From Gonapodya prolifera JEL478 (Eukaryota; Monoblepharomycota; Monoblepharidomycetes; Monoblepharidales; Gonapodyaceae): a stretch of DNA of 64,000 nt. The notes under the pieces are model-generated. The model was not told the DNA's origin. It ran no database searches and saw nothing but the letters and a program-made list of their open reading frames with translations. Position numbers and translations under genes: made by a program. Numbering within the stretch: the stretch's first letter is position 1; each line of letters opens with the position of its first letter. Shown here one piece after another: positions 22,601-33,900 of the stretch. The stretch lies in NCBI GenBank assembly GCA_001574975.1, contig KQ965742.1:377696-441695 (forward strand). Reading direction: 5' to 3'.

Positions 22601-23256
22601 GCGCACGACCTGGTCATTTGAGTCCGATCCGGATGCAGGACGTCGACGTCTGAAGTGTGCTTGTGCGGTTTCAAGCCAATCCAATGCCCTGCAACGCGAA
22701 TCCCATTCATATCTCAATACAAATCAATCCATCTCCGTCATTCCCTCCACATCTCCACATTCAAGCTTTCACCCTCCAGTCCTCGGGCTCGCTTACGGCT
22801 TCCGTTGCTCGACTTCACTCCAATCCGCTCTTTCTCGCGTCGCCTCGACGCTCACCAGCAAGACCACTGCATCCTTGACAATCTGGGATCCCTTCTTGTT
22901 GTAGATCTTTGAATTATCGGCCATCTGCTGGAAATCGGCGAGAAACGCTCTCGGGGTCTTGTAGAACCTGTTTCTTATCCTCTCCTATCACCGCATACCC
23001 GAACCCCGGGGGTCAGTCAAGCACGCAACCCGCACCGCAATCGCAGCACCAAACCTACGAGAATCGTGTCCAAGGCCACGGGCTTCTGCACCAGCACGTA
23101 GTAGTCTGGAAACATGTCCTGGGGGGGCAGCGTGCGAAATGCCTCGGCGACGTCTGCGCCGTTCCTCGCCTTGACAGCCTGCACATGGTCGTGCACGCGC
23201 TCCAGAACTTCCTGCACGCCCTCCTCCTGCCGCGTGCGGAGCTGCACTGTTTCCAT
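19655..23256 (-). CDS. RSC1/RSC2-like protein (two bromodomains + BAH)
   Basis: Reverse strand, multi-exon. Bromodomain 1 starts at the N terminus (MFPDYYVLVQKPVALDTI, 23000-23256) and continues in an exon near 22840-22975 (ADNSKIYNKKGSQIVKDA, with the acetyl-lysine Asn). Bromodomain 2 lies around 21480-21790 (LPDYFAAIPHPLSLTQIS, CFANAELYGGEG); the key Asn is Gly here. A BAH domain follows (YVDVGADKPLIVQIYKVYRD, then CAVLWHRDYARGKPRGI). After a Pro/Gly-rich linker the C terminus reads ELLWFNTPPLDVV and AHSLEYLHWKLKKEEE, as in fungal RSC1/RSC2. These are subunits of the RSC remodeller that bind acetylated nucleosomes. The introns between the bromodomains are unusually long, and the start and several borders are approximate. 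Confidence 0.8.
22040..22270. repeat. Imperfect direct repeats within the RSC1-like gene
   Basis: In a stretch between the two bromodomain blocks, several short modules recur. GCGAGGAACATTCCGCT occurs near 22050 and 22198, TCATTCGCCTCC(A/G)GCAGACTC near 22122 and 22222, and GCTCGCTGCGCTCC near 22172 and 22245. A related GCTTACGGCTTCCGTTGCTCGACTTC segment lies near 22790. This looks like a local tandem duplication of ~150 bp in intron DNA. No transposon signature was seen. Confidence 0.6.
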
Positions 23257-23378
23257 GGGAAAGTTAACGTGACCTAAGTAACGACAGATATATAACCAAG
23301 TATTTACTTTTTCGTACTTTACTTCCGGCGGCCCTTCACGGGTCCTACATCAACGACTTCTCACGTCCGGAGCGCATT

Positions 23379-24420
23379 ATGGCGCTGAAAAGGACAAGGG
23401 TGATTGAATCATGCGAAGGTGAAGAGGTGGGTCCCGAATCAAAATTAGCCGTTGTCGATCCGCACCTGACTCTCAAAATAGGGCCTTGCGGACCATGGAA
23501 TCGACTATGGCGCGCAACACTTGGACGCTGGGCCTTGGTTTTCACTGGGGACCTCGTCCGTCACGTCGGATGGTCTTCCACAGCCAACCCACGCTCTCCA
23601 TCCACCCACGTCCCCCTTTTGGCAGACGTTTTCAGCCCACCGCGGCACGCAAGACTGGGTGCGCAAGATCCGCGGCTATCTTTTGCACCAGGGGATGGCA
23701 GTCATGCAGCACACCTTGGAGCTGACACCGTAGGACGAATAAAACCATCGAGCTGCTCATCAGCACAACGGCAACCCTTCTCGGGCCGGCGGGTTCGCCC
23801 GCCCCTATGCCCAACGATGGGCCTGTAGATCCGAGAATCGGTTGGGGTGGCCATCTCCTCCTAGTGTGCAGTTGGACAAAAAGAGACGTCCAGTGGAGGG
23901 GACGGAACCTCCTTTCGCCAAGTTGGACGACCTTTGCAATGAAATATTCGACTTTGACGAGGGAAATCACATCATCCATCAAAATTTTACCCTCATCACA
24001 CATGCCGGCGCCGTTCAGCAACCATCCCGCTTGGACTTTCATCCGTCCAAACAACCCGTCAATGCCTCCCTCAACCATCGATTCTCGGTAATTGCTGCTG
24101 TCTCACCTTCACCCGATGTTGCTCGATTCTGCTGGTGGCCGCACTCTCCACAAATCCTGCCTTGTCTCCATCGTGATCCAAACACAAACGTGGCAGGGCC
24201 CTACTCCAAGGAGGTCATGGAATTGCAAGAGGGAGATGTTCTCATTTTCAGGGGCGATGTTCTGTTCGCCGGAGCGCTGGACCCTCAAAACGACATTGAA
24301 AACGTTTGCCTGTTGTCCTTCATCAGCTCGACCGATCCAGGAGCGCCGAAATGGTCCGATGATCTCGTCAAGCCATCTCCGTCGTTGGAGGAGAGAATAG
24401 GCTCTGTGTTCCCACTCTGA
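23379..24420 (+). CDS. Hypothetical protein; possible double-stranded beta-helix (2OG-dioxygenase-like) fold
   Basis: The last ~190 residues (23842-24420) form a convincing open frame ending SVFPL-stop. It holds FDFDEGNHIIHQNFTLI and, near the end, LQEGDVLIFRGDVLFAGA. The latter resembles the second half of 2-oxoglutarate/Fe(II) dioxygenase-like proteins (GD.L.F.G...HAG), although the metal-binding His would be Phe. Upstream coding from an ATG at 23379 (LGRWALVFTGDLV) is in a different frame and would need introns I could not place with confidence. It is divergent from the RSC1-like gene (123 bp). A TATA-like ATATATAACC at 23287 lies upstream. The start and exon layout are uncertain. Confidence 0.45.
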
Positions 24421-27400
24421 AGCTTGGGAATTTTGTACATACGGGCAGCGTGCAGCGTGCTGCGTTAATACTCATTTGGTAGTGTTTTTGCTGCCTCGCG
24501 GTTTTTCCTCCTCGCCGGAACTGGTTCTGGAAATGCAGTGTCCGGGTCTGTGAGGGAGAGGTAGTGCTCTTGAGCACGGACGATAGGGGTGGAAACAAGG
24601 TGTACGACTGTGCGACGCAGAAGAGGAGATAGCGGATATTGATCTGGGCAGTGGGCGGGGTGTATGACGCGAGCCAGGGCAGAATTCAACGGGGGTGTTG
24701 GGACCGTTTCAAATGTGCCCATGGACGTTTGAAACTTCACCCATCTTTTTTCTTCTTTCGCAATCGCTTACAACAGTCCATAAACGATATGTATTGCGGC
24801 ATGGTTGAAATTAGAACCACAACCCTGCAACGAATGGCCATTCAATCACCTTCCTAGGAGTCCGTTAAATTCATGCTTTGACAGGCCACCAAGTTATTTA
24901 TTTTACCTCGCACATCAACGATAAGTAAAACGGACCAGCGCAACCTTATTCCTCTCCCGTCAGACTCCGTTCGCGCCACATTTTCAACGGCTCCAGTCGC
25001 TCACAAGGACCATCCTTCCCTTCCCACCCGCAAAATTGCATCATTCTGCATCAAAAGTGCACCTTCTGCAAGTCGACGCGGCCGGCAAGGCAAGCTGGGC
25101 GACATGCCTTCGCGTTCACCAAAGAGTGCACGCCCTTTCCCGCTGGTTGCAGCTCGGTCCTCTGCGGGGTCCGGCTGCGTAGGTGGGAAGACGCTTGTGG
25201 GCTCGGCTCGGATGGTGCCCAGGCGTGGAGAGGGAGATGGGAGCAAACACCCACGCTACAATAATCGACCATCGAACGGCACAGGCCGCTCGTGATGGAC
25301 CTTTGATGCATTATTCCAATGTGTAGGGTCTATTTGTCCCCCGTTAAGCCATCGCATGGCTGATCGTCGCCCATCTTGTCGATCGAAGAGTGGTGTGCAA
25401 CCATCAAAGTGATCGCCGCACCTAAGGCACACGTCAGCGTTTTGTGGGGATTTCGGTCGTTGGAGTTGGAAGTTTCTCAACTGTTTTCTCTGATCGCGAG
25501 TGGAGTCGAGCGTCCCCCGAATGGCTGACGTAACCGGGAGTGTCACTCGACAACCGATGGACTGAGGATGCTTGGTACGTTGTCCACGTAATACAGAGCG
25601 GGGTTTTCTTGAAGAAGCTGATGAAATCGGAATGATTGCGGATCGTGTGCCCGGCTGAACGGCTCTCCAGCTCTGAAACAGCCGTCGCTTCCCACATCCA
25701 AGGAAAACCAGTCGGAGTTGGTGACCTTTGGGGGTCGCTCCAAGGCTGGGATTCGAGTCGATGAGGAAATGAAAATGGTGGATGCTAGGATATTATGGAG
25801 CGGGGATGGCACATCTTGTGGATCGGGACAGGGAGACACAGTTCTGGATTGGAGAACCGTCTCTGGGTCGTCGTCGTCGGCTTCACCGAACCCTTCAGTC
25901 TTCGGTTATCGTCAAACCAAACAACTAAAACTATTGGATTGATGAACGGTTTCGCGGTGCTATTGCGGCATCGAGGGTGAAAGCGGACAAAGATCCACAA
26001 AAACTATTGGAATTATTTCCAAGCAAGAAACCTTCCCCGTCGCGTTCTCAGCCCCTTTTGGAGCACCTGGACCATTTTGTTTGGTACAAATAACTGACCA
26101 ACACGTGACCTGGACATTGCTGGCAAGCATAAAAACCCCAACCCTTCCCTCGAAATTCCCCACCATCATCCACCCAAACCTCGAATCAATCCAACCCAGT
26201 GAGTCATCGTGCACCGTGGAGAACGTCTCTCGCGTCGACATCCTGCTTCTGTCCTGCGCGCCTCTGTCGCGTCTCTCCTGTTGAGGTCGCGTGACCTCGT
26301 TCAGGGCTTCGTCGCGTTCCCCAGCCGAAACGATTTTCTAACCACCGTTCTCCCCTCTCCATAGTGGATGAATGGCGTCCGCGATGGCTCTTGTCACTCT
26401 TGGTGAGCAGCGCCCGAAAGTTCGGAAGCCTGGTGGTCCAACTGCAGCGGGCGTAGATGAGCGCCACCATGGAACTCACGCCCGTCTCATAATTCTACAT
26501 CATCCTTCAGGACTTCTTCATCGACGGGAATCTTCTATCCTCTCTCCTCTCTCCCTCCTCTCGCCAGCGATATGTGGGACGGTTCTCAAACATAGCGGTG
26601 AAGGGAACCGCCGGCTCCTGAGCTCCTCTTTGAGGCTAGCTCCGACGTCGAATTTCTTTTCCAGTCTGATGTGACTAACATTACCATTTCGCTCATCTTT
26701 CTGCACATTCTTTCCTTCAACTATCTCTCACTTCTGATCATTAAACTATCTCGTGCACTCATTCTATTCTCGTATTCGTGGCTTCAGTTCACAGCAACGA
26801 CAACGAGACGACTCGTATGCTTTACTTGAGTCACAGACGTGTCTCGTTATGCAGTATGGTTGGCTTTCTTGCATCCTTCGGCATTCTTTCCTCGCGAAAC
26901 CCATCTCTGACATTCCAACTATTTATCCCACATTTTATCGCATGTCCGCTCGCCTGCTTCTCTATCGTGTCGGTCCTTCCACTCTTCGAACACATCCAGA
27001 GACCAGAGTTCCCACTCCTCACCGAGACACCCGTCCATGGGGTTGCCGCATATCACGATACATCAAGAGCCACACCCAAGGCGTCATGTCGACTCTGTGT
27101 CGCCTTGACCGTCCGCGTGCTTGCACTTGTGGGGTCCGCTGTCGAAGACGCAGATCACTCATCGCCCCTCGGGGCTTTGAGGCCCGACAGACGTGACGCT
27201 CCACCAACCCCACGACCGGCATTCAACCGATGCACTCCCCTGGACACAACCTCAATGGGAGTGGGGTCGAGGTTATAGGAAGCCCGGGGACGTCCCGGCT
27301 CATCCGGCTCCGTGAACTTTGGCTGGGCGCAGCGGTGGTTCAACCGCTCGGTCCACCAGTCAATAAACATGGCTTTGGTACATCTCAATGCGGCGGGTGT

Positions 27401-28978
27401 ACTGGTGGGTGGCACGGGTGGCACTGGGGCAGGAATGGTGGAAGCGGGAGGGGCCGCCGAAACGTCTCCTCCCCCGTCTCGGCACGCATTCATAACTCTT
27501 TATCCCGGTAAGTCGAATTCTGTTCAGTATCACTTGATCAATCGTTATTGATGTTTCTTTCCTTTGTCTTTTGGTTTCCACATATATTTCGCGTAAGAAC
27601 AACGGCAATGTCTCCGTGGCTAACACGCATCTCTCGTGTGATTTAGGCGGAGCGCGATGGTGAGCAGCCTCCTCGTGGCGCGCTCTGGTAACGTCGCGAT
27701 CGAAAGGTCGAGGCGGCTAATGCTCGCCGAGCCAATTCGATTCCATATTTGAACGTGAGTTCGGCCTTATGTGCTACTTTGCAGTACTCGTGGTTGACCG
27801 TCTCCTCGCCTTACGGTTGCTCTGTCGGGATGTTCGGAGTATCTTTGTTAGGTATTCCCCAAAGAACCTCGAGCGCTTCAACAAGCGATTTTATATTATT
27901 ACACGGTATAAATATGAGTTATTGTAAAAAACGTTTGAATGCATCGCAAGCTTCCATTACGAATAGTGCCACTGGCTTGAGCTCACCGACGAGAATCCGC
28001 CCCCACGCGTCACGTGGCTGCCGTGAGAGGTCTTGCGACGACGGAGGCTCCCCAGTCCGTGATCCTCGTCCTCACCGAATATTCCACCTCATCCCACATC
28101 ATCCAATGCCCGCCCAGCCGCCAGTGCGAGCACACCCTCGCCGAGGGGTTTGTCCTCGTTCAGCCTCAATGCATCATCGCAGAAGTTGGTCATGGTTTGC
28201 GCCAGCTGGTCCGTCTTGACTCTTGGAGTCCGAGATGACGTGCTCCCAATCGCCCAACAGAAGCTCGCGACGCGCAATATGGTCGATTATGCCTTAGATG
28301 GGAACATTTGTTCGTGTCGGAAGGTAAGGAGGTGCGCTGGGTGCGTCGCGATTTGAGTGGGGAGGTGGGAGGGGATGGATGAGTGCGCGAATGCATTTCT
28401 GTCAATTGGGTGTTTCTGGTGGAGATCGGACCCTACTTCGTGCGTCTTACTGAACTATGCGTTGGATCCACCTGCAGTGGTGTTCCACGAAACACTCAGC
28501 CGTCTTGTTCGTCTTTTTTCGTTCCTTGCGGATACTTTCCTTCGTCGTTCGCTAATTGGGTTTGGCATTCGCACCGTCTTCATCCCTAAAACATTTTTTT
28601 TTTTAGTATGTTTGCCAACAAGACCGTTTGATCGCTCTGTGGCGTCAGGGAAATAAACGTCTCGCGTATTATGGCGCTGATAAGGGAAGGGAGGGACGTT
28701 GGTATGTACCTGGTATATATGTATAATCTATGGTTTAAAATCTGATGTTATGCGGGGCACATAACTATGTACGCATGCCAAACTCCGTGAGGCGAATAAG
28801 GTGAACTCCTGATATTATTTGTCTGCAAAGGAAAATCCATGTACAAATGACCTGAACAAAACCGCCCTGAATGTCCCCTCCTGTGCCTCGTCATTGACGA
28901 AACAGGGACAGGAGTCAAGCTGACAAAAACCATACCTGACCGCACCCAGCCTTGCGTTCAAAGCAACATTGAGCCGCG
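24421..28978. other. Gene-poor stretch with only fragmentary coding signals
   Basis: About 4.5 kb in which I could assemble no confident gene. Protein-like pieces without a join are: reverse strand 25400-25840 and 24465-24740; reverse strand 27155-27493 (MFIDWWTERLNHRC); reverse strand 28089-28340; forward strand 26600-26815 (a hydrophobic Ile/Leu/Ser-rich run after SDVTNITISLIFLHI); and forward strand 27700-27930. A promoter-like AGCATAAAAACCCC with a pyrimidine-rich leader lies at 26125-26200. No tRNA, rRNA or transposon ends were seen. These could be decayed genes or fast-evolving genes with many introns. Confidence 0.5.
24465..25839 (-). CDS. Candidate hypothetical gene (fragmentary)
   Basis: Three reverse-strand open blocks could be exons of one gene. 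25545-25839 reads SDWFSLDVGSDG and FRFHQLLQENPALYYVDNVP. 25300-25500 contains ADVCLRCGDHFDG and LFDRQDGRRSAMRWLNGGQ. 24465-24700 reads YPLSPLLRRTVVHLVSTPIV and ends at a stop. Composition looks protein-like, but the blocks sit in different frames and I could not fix the splice sites. The CxxC is not enough to name a zinc finger. It may be a real lineage-specific gene or a relic. Confidence 0.3.
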
Positions 28979-30646
28979 ATGCAACGATCGCGCGCCGACG
29001 CCATGCCCATCCGAGCGCCGCCGCGAGCCTACTCCCCCGCTCCTGCACCCGCTCCGGCCACTTTTTTTGACGGCGTCCCAGTCCCAGTCCCACGGCAACT
29101 GACGTCGGCGACTTCTGATGATCTTCTCGGAACGACCGCGTACAGCGCTTCGAACCATTCGCACAGTTCCGACTCCCTCGGCTCATCGCCCAGTGGTGGT
29201 TGGGCCTATGGAATGAAAAAGTTTGTAATCGCAAAAGGCCGGTGGTCCTTTTCCTTTGTCGCGTGGTCGATCGTCACGGGCGTTCTGGAGATCTCGCTCG
29301 TGTTGTGGCAGTTGGCACTTTCGATTGGATGTAAGTCTGGAGGATCTGCGCCTGTTCAAACGTGACATCGCGGATTAAAGTCAACAATCAAATGACCCTG
29401 CTGAAATCAGACTACACTTCACACGAAATTGGTTGGTACAACGATCTTTGACTCTGTTCGTTTGGGGTCATTTCTCTCATGCCTTTTTTGGTTTCGGCAG
29501 TGCTCAGCATCGCGTCAATGGTTGCAGCAGTATACTCCATCTGCCTCGCTATTAATGCCACCAAAACCGAGAACATATTCATGGTAAGTCACATGTACTT
29601 ATATATTCAGCGTAATATGAACTCACTCAAACCAAACCTCCAGGTATACGGCGCGATATTGTTCTCCACTATCGTCTTTGTCGCATCCGTGCTCGTGGAC
29701 AAGTCCGAAGCCGATCTGTGCCGGATCTGGGACACTCTCGTGCTCACGCTCGGGGGCTCCCCAACGGCTCTTCCACCCACCGACTCGGCGTACTGGTTCG
29801 CAAAGTACCTTACCGGCGTCTCGTTCCAGTCGCTCGAGATCTGGGGCGACAGAGTCAACGCAATTCGCGTGGCCACGTGTGTTGTCACGGGGCTGCACCT
29901 GGTCGGGCAGCTGATCATGGTGCCTGGGATTTGGCGCGAGGTGCGGTGGAAGGTGTTTAAGAAGATTGGCGCGGATCGGGGCATGCGGTGGAGGTACAGG
30001 TGAGTCTTTTATCATGGAAAAGCTCTTTGTGGGCGTGAGCGGGAGGCTGAGAGATCTCAACAACCAACCCAAAACAGCATCTATACCCTCCTCATCGTGC
30101 AAGTCCAAGTAAACGTCTACTTTGCGGCGCTGGCCGGATGCTACTTTATTTCGCACGGGTGGTGGTCGTACTCCCGGACGTTCCTCATCATCACGACTGG
30201 TGGTTACGTCGTGTACACGTGCGGTCTCGTCATGCTCACGTGGGCGGTTCGACGCGAGAAGCGTGCACCCGTAGTGGTTTTCTTGTTCTTGGCGTTGTTC
30301 ATCGAGGGGATTCTCATGATTCAACTGGAAAAAGTGAGTTCAAGCAATCAGCGGTCGGTGGCCAAGAACTGACCCTTGGTGGTTGAAGCTCTGGCCAATT
30401 GCACCGTTCAACGACGACAAATACTTTTTGATCCGCGAAGTCGGAACCTTCTTTTGCGTGTTCAACGTCTTCCTCCTTGCCGCATGCATGTTGACAACAA
30501 CAGCGTGTGCACTTAACTTTGGCGGCGGGCTCCGAAAGCATGTTGATGGCGTGGCGATTGAACTGGGAACGACCACAACCGCAAAGGGAGCACAGAGAGG
30601 GACAGCGGACGTACTCAAGCCAGCCGAGGGGTGGACTCTTCACTAA
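28979..30646 (+). CDS. Multi-pass membrane protein, unknown function (UPF0658-like?)
   Basis: About five exons (28979-29331, one ending at 29582, 29643-30000, 30077-30332, 30389-30646). The cytosolic N terminus (~80 residues) is Pro/Ala/Ser-rich. Hydrophobic helices follow: FSFVAWSIVTGVLEISLVLW, VLSIASMVAAVYSICLAI, YGAILFSTIVFVASVLV, ATCVVTGLHLVGQLIMV, YFAALAGCYFI, FLIITTGGYVVYTCGLVML, VVVFLFLALFIEGILMI and FFCVFNVFLLAACMLTTTAC, about eight in all. The last is followed by ALNFGGGLRKHV, a motif I associate with fungal Golgi UPF0658-type proteins. That link is tentative. It could equally be a 7TM-like receptor or transporter of fungi. The introns interrupt between helices. Confidence 0.72.
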
Positions 30647-30969
30647 TGAAAATGGACTTCAGTACAACGTACCACGTTTCGGACTTCGAAGCGGACGTGT
30701 TCATATGTGCATTTTTTTCACCATTCATGTATATTTATTCATAGCTTTTGAGGTTTTGCTATTCACATACGTACAACAATTCACATCTTGTCACACCGCT
30801 GAACACTAAAGATTAGGGGAATGTACGGAAGGGACGAAATTCCGCGGGTGAACCTGCCTTGCCAACCCATCCTAAACTCATCGGCGCACACGACATTCTC
30901 CCCCCAAGACAGATGCACCGCAAAAAACGGTGCAGGACGCGATGGTCTGGAACGGGATGCCTGGATGCC

Positions 30970-33900
30970 ATGGTGGACGATCGCCCCAGCGCCGCGATTC
31001 CGTTGCTTCATCGTAATCCGTTTCCGCCGACTCCACCTCCACCTCACACCAAACCCGCGCACCGCCACCGCCCACACCCTCGTGCACCGCTCGCACTCCT
31101 CACCCTCGTTTTCCTACTCATCGCGTGCCGTAACATCCACCCATCGCTGGCGGCGCTGCAGGACGGCTCGTTCGGGTTCGGACGGTGGTACTACGAGAGT
31201 TTGGAGCTGGATAAGACCGGGTTTTATGTCGGGAAGCCGGTGAGCGTCGTGCGGCCGAGGGTCGGGTCAGGAGAGTGAAGATTCGGGCGTGGAAACGTTG
31301 ATGGACGAGGGGAGGGGACCCCTCGGAGCCGTAATTCAACGCCCGAAACGAATTGCGTGGTCTAGGGTGTGAAAACAGAGAGACAGATGAGTGATTTATG
31401 CCGCCGCGCAGTGGCAATTGTTCTATTTTGGAGGAGAATGGACATGGTGTTTGACGGAGACGCTGCCCTACACACGGAGCGTCAGTGAAATGGGAATAGG
31501 ACTGACATTGGATACGTATATAAGTGTCATTGAAAATGGAGTGACGGTGGTTGGAAGTGATACGAATGATAGTGGAGGCCGTCCTAGATAGGTTGGAAGT
31601 GATATAAATGATACTGGAGGTTGTTCTCGTTTGAGATGGGTTGGAAGTGGCATGAATGATACTGGACACTGTTCTCGTTGGAGATGGGCGGGAAGTGATA
31701 GAGGATAGGAGGCTGTTCTCTTTTGTGGTTGACTCATGCACCAGTCTCATCCCAACCCGTCCAGTTCCGCGCCGTATACCGCTCCCCCGCCAGCGCCATC
31801 ACATGGTCCTACCCCTCCACTTGCACCTTTGCCGCGCTGACCCCGCTCGCCACACCCAACGACACCGTCCAGTTCACATGCACCGTGCGGGGGCCAAACT
31901 TCTTCTCCGTGTACGCCAACAACGCACCCGCATTGACGGACTCGTTCTACGTCACAATTGACCCCCCGCCAGGGTGCTACCAGTGGTACTTTGTCGCCGC
32001 CCCCGTCAATACATCAAAGGAGATCGATACGGTCGCCAGCGACAGCCTGGGCGCCCTCGAACCCGGGAGCAGGGCAACGGCAAGGTTGTGGATTGTCGAT
32101 CCAGCGCATTTGTCGGCGGTGGAGGCGGCCAAGACGGCGAGGGTGCCGGGGGATGTGAGTTGGTTGAGGGTGCGCGTGTGACGCTCCCGGAGCGGGGGGG
32201 CGTGAGCGTGAGGGTGTGACGCTCGCGCAAGGTGGGGTGGAAAGAGATTGAGAAATATCAGAGGCCTAAGCACGAAGTGCTGACCGAGGCCGTCACTCGG
32301 GGCGTGCATCGAGGCCTAAGGGACCGCACTCGACTCACCCTGCTGCTGCTACTGCTGACCGTCCTACTCGTCACACTCAAACCCCCCTTCCAATTTACAC
32401 CTCCACAGACATCCAAGCAACTCACTTTAAGTCTTGAAACCCTCGGCGACGTGCCCCTCTTCTCTTTTCCCACCCTGCACGCCCTCACAAACCTCTCCCT
32501 GTCCTTCGACACTGCCATCTCCGCATGGCACCTGCTCTTCACAACACCCACGTCGGGGGGCCTCGTCGAACTCAGCCTATCGTCTCGCGGAACCGCCGTC
32601 CTCGGATGCCGTGTCGCGGACACCGTCGTGGACGTCCCCATCGCGGCGTACGCCACCGCAGAGGCAATAGGGTTCCCGCGTGCCCCGGTGCAAACACTCA
32701 CCCCGCCCGTGCCCGCCTTCGACATCGTAACGGACCCATGTGCGGCGACGCTGCAGGTGGCCCTGTTGGGGGGCACGCGATTCCTGTTCTCGCACCGTAG
32801 CCTCGGTACCTCCGTTACTCCCATCTACACCCTTCCTGCACTCCCGGGCCTTCCGTCCCCGACCTCCCTCCAGTTCGCAGCGCCAAACCCGCGCGGGATT
32901 GCGCTCCTCGTGGACGGCGCCGTGTTCTTCACGCCCGACACCATCTTTTTCGTCCGCGCAACGGGGATTCCCACAGGTGTCACCATCACCGCGCTCCGCG
33001 GGGCGCCCGCATGCGACGACTCGCAAGGCCCGCTCGGAAACGTGTACAACAGTGCCATTTTGGCCTGGTCCGCCGGGTCCACGACGCTGTACTACTCGTT
33101 TGACGGAGGCGCGTCATTTGCAAATTCGACCGCGGCGCTTGCCGACACAACGCTGGTCGCGTCCTCGATTGCCGACGCGGCAACACTGCACGTGCAGCAG
33201 CGCGTTGTTGTTCTCGTCGCGACCGCGACGGGGAAGCACGCCGTCGCGATGCTGGACCCGGCCACGACGAGGTGGAGTGATGGCCATGTGTTCGCGTTGG
33301 GAGAGGTTCTTGGGTCGGGGAAGCCAGGCGCCGTCGCCAAAATGGCGGGGATTGCGAGCGGGAGCGTGGAAGTGATGGTGTGGGGGGCGGGGCTGTTTTA
33401 TAGGTGGGGTTGATCACTCCCCCTGCCGTTCTTATCATCAACCTTGCATCCGTAACCCTCCAACCCGTCCGTTTCTCCTCCTTCCATCCACTCCGGCTGC
33501 CTAAGTCCCAATGGGGGTTTGTCTTTCTTCTCGATCCCGCTCGTCAGCCGAGACCCCTTCCGCCCTGCCGTCCAGCTGGATGCCGCCGAGTACGTCCGCG
33601 ACATGGACACATCAGAAGCCGGCGCGTGGATTGCGATCACGTCCACAAATAGGTACATTACGTTGCCATCTCTATCGTCAATTACATGGTGGTGGTAGTG
33701 AAAGTCACCTCATTCGTTTGCTTGGTTGGGGTACTGGCAGGCTCTTCCACGGTAAAACTGGGCTCTCGGATGTCGTGGAGATTGCAGGAGGGCTGGTTCC
33801 TAGCGATGGTGAGTACCCGCAAGGAGCGCAAGGACAAGTTCCCACCCGAAAGCCTGAATATTTTTCCGTCGTAGTAATATCGCTCGAGTTTGACTACTAC

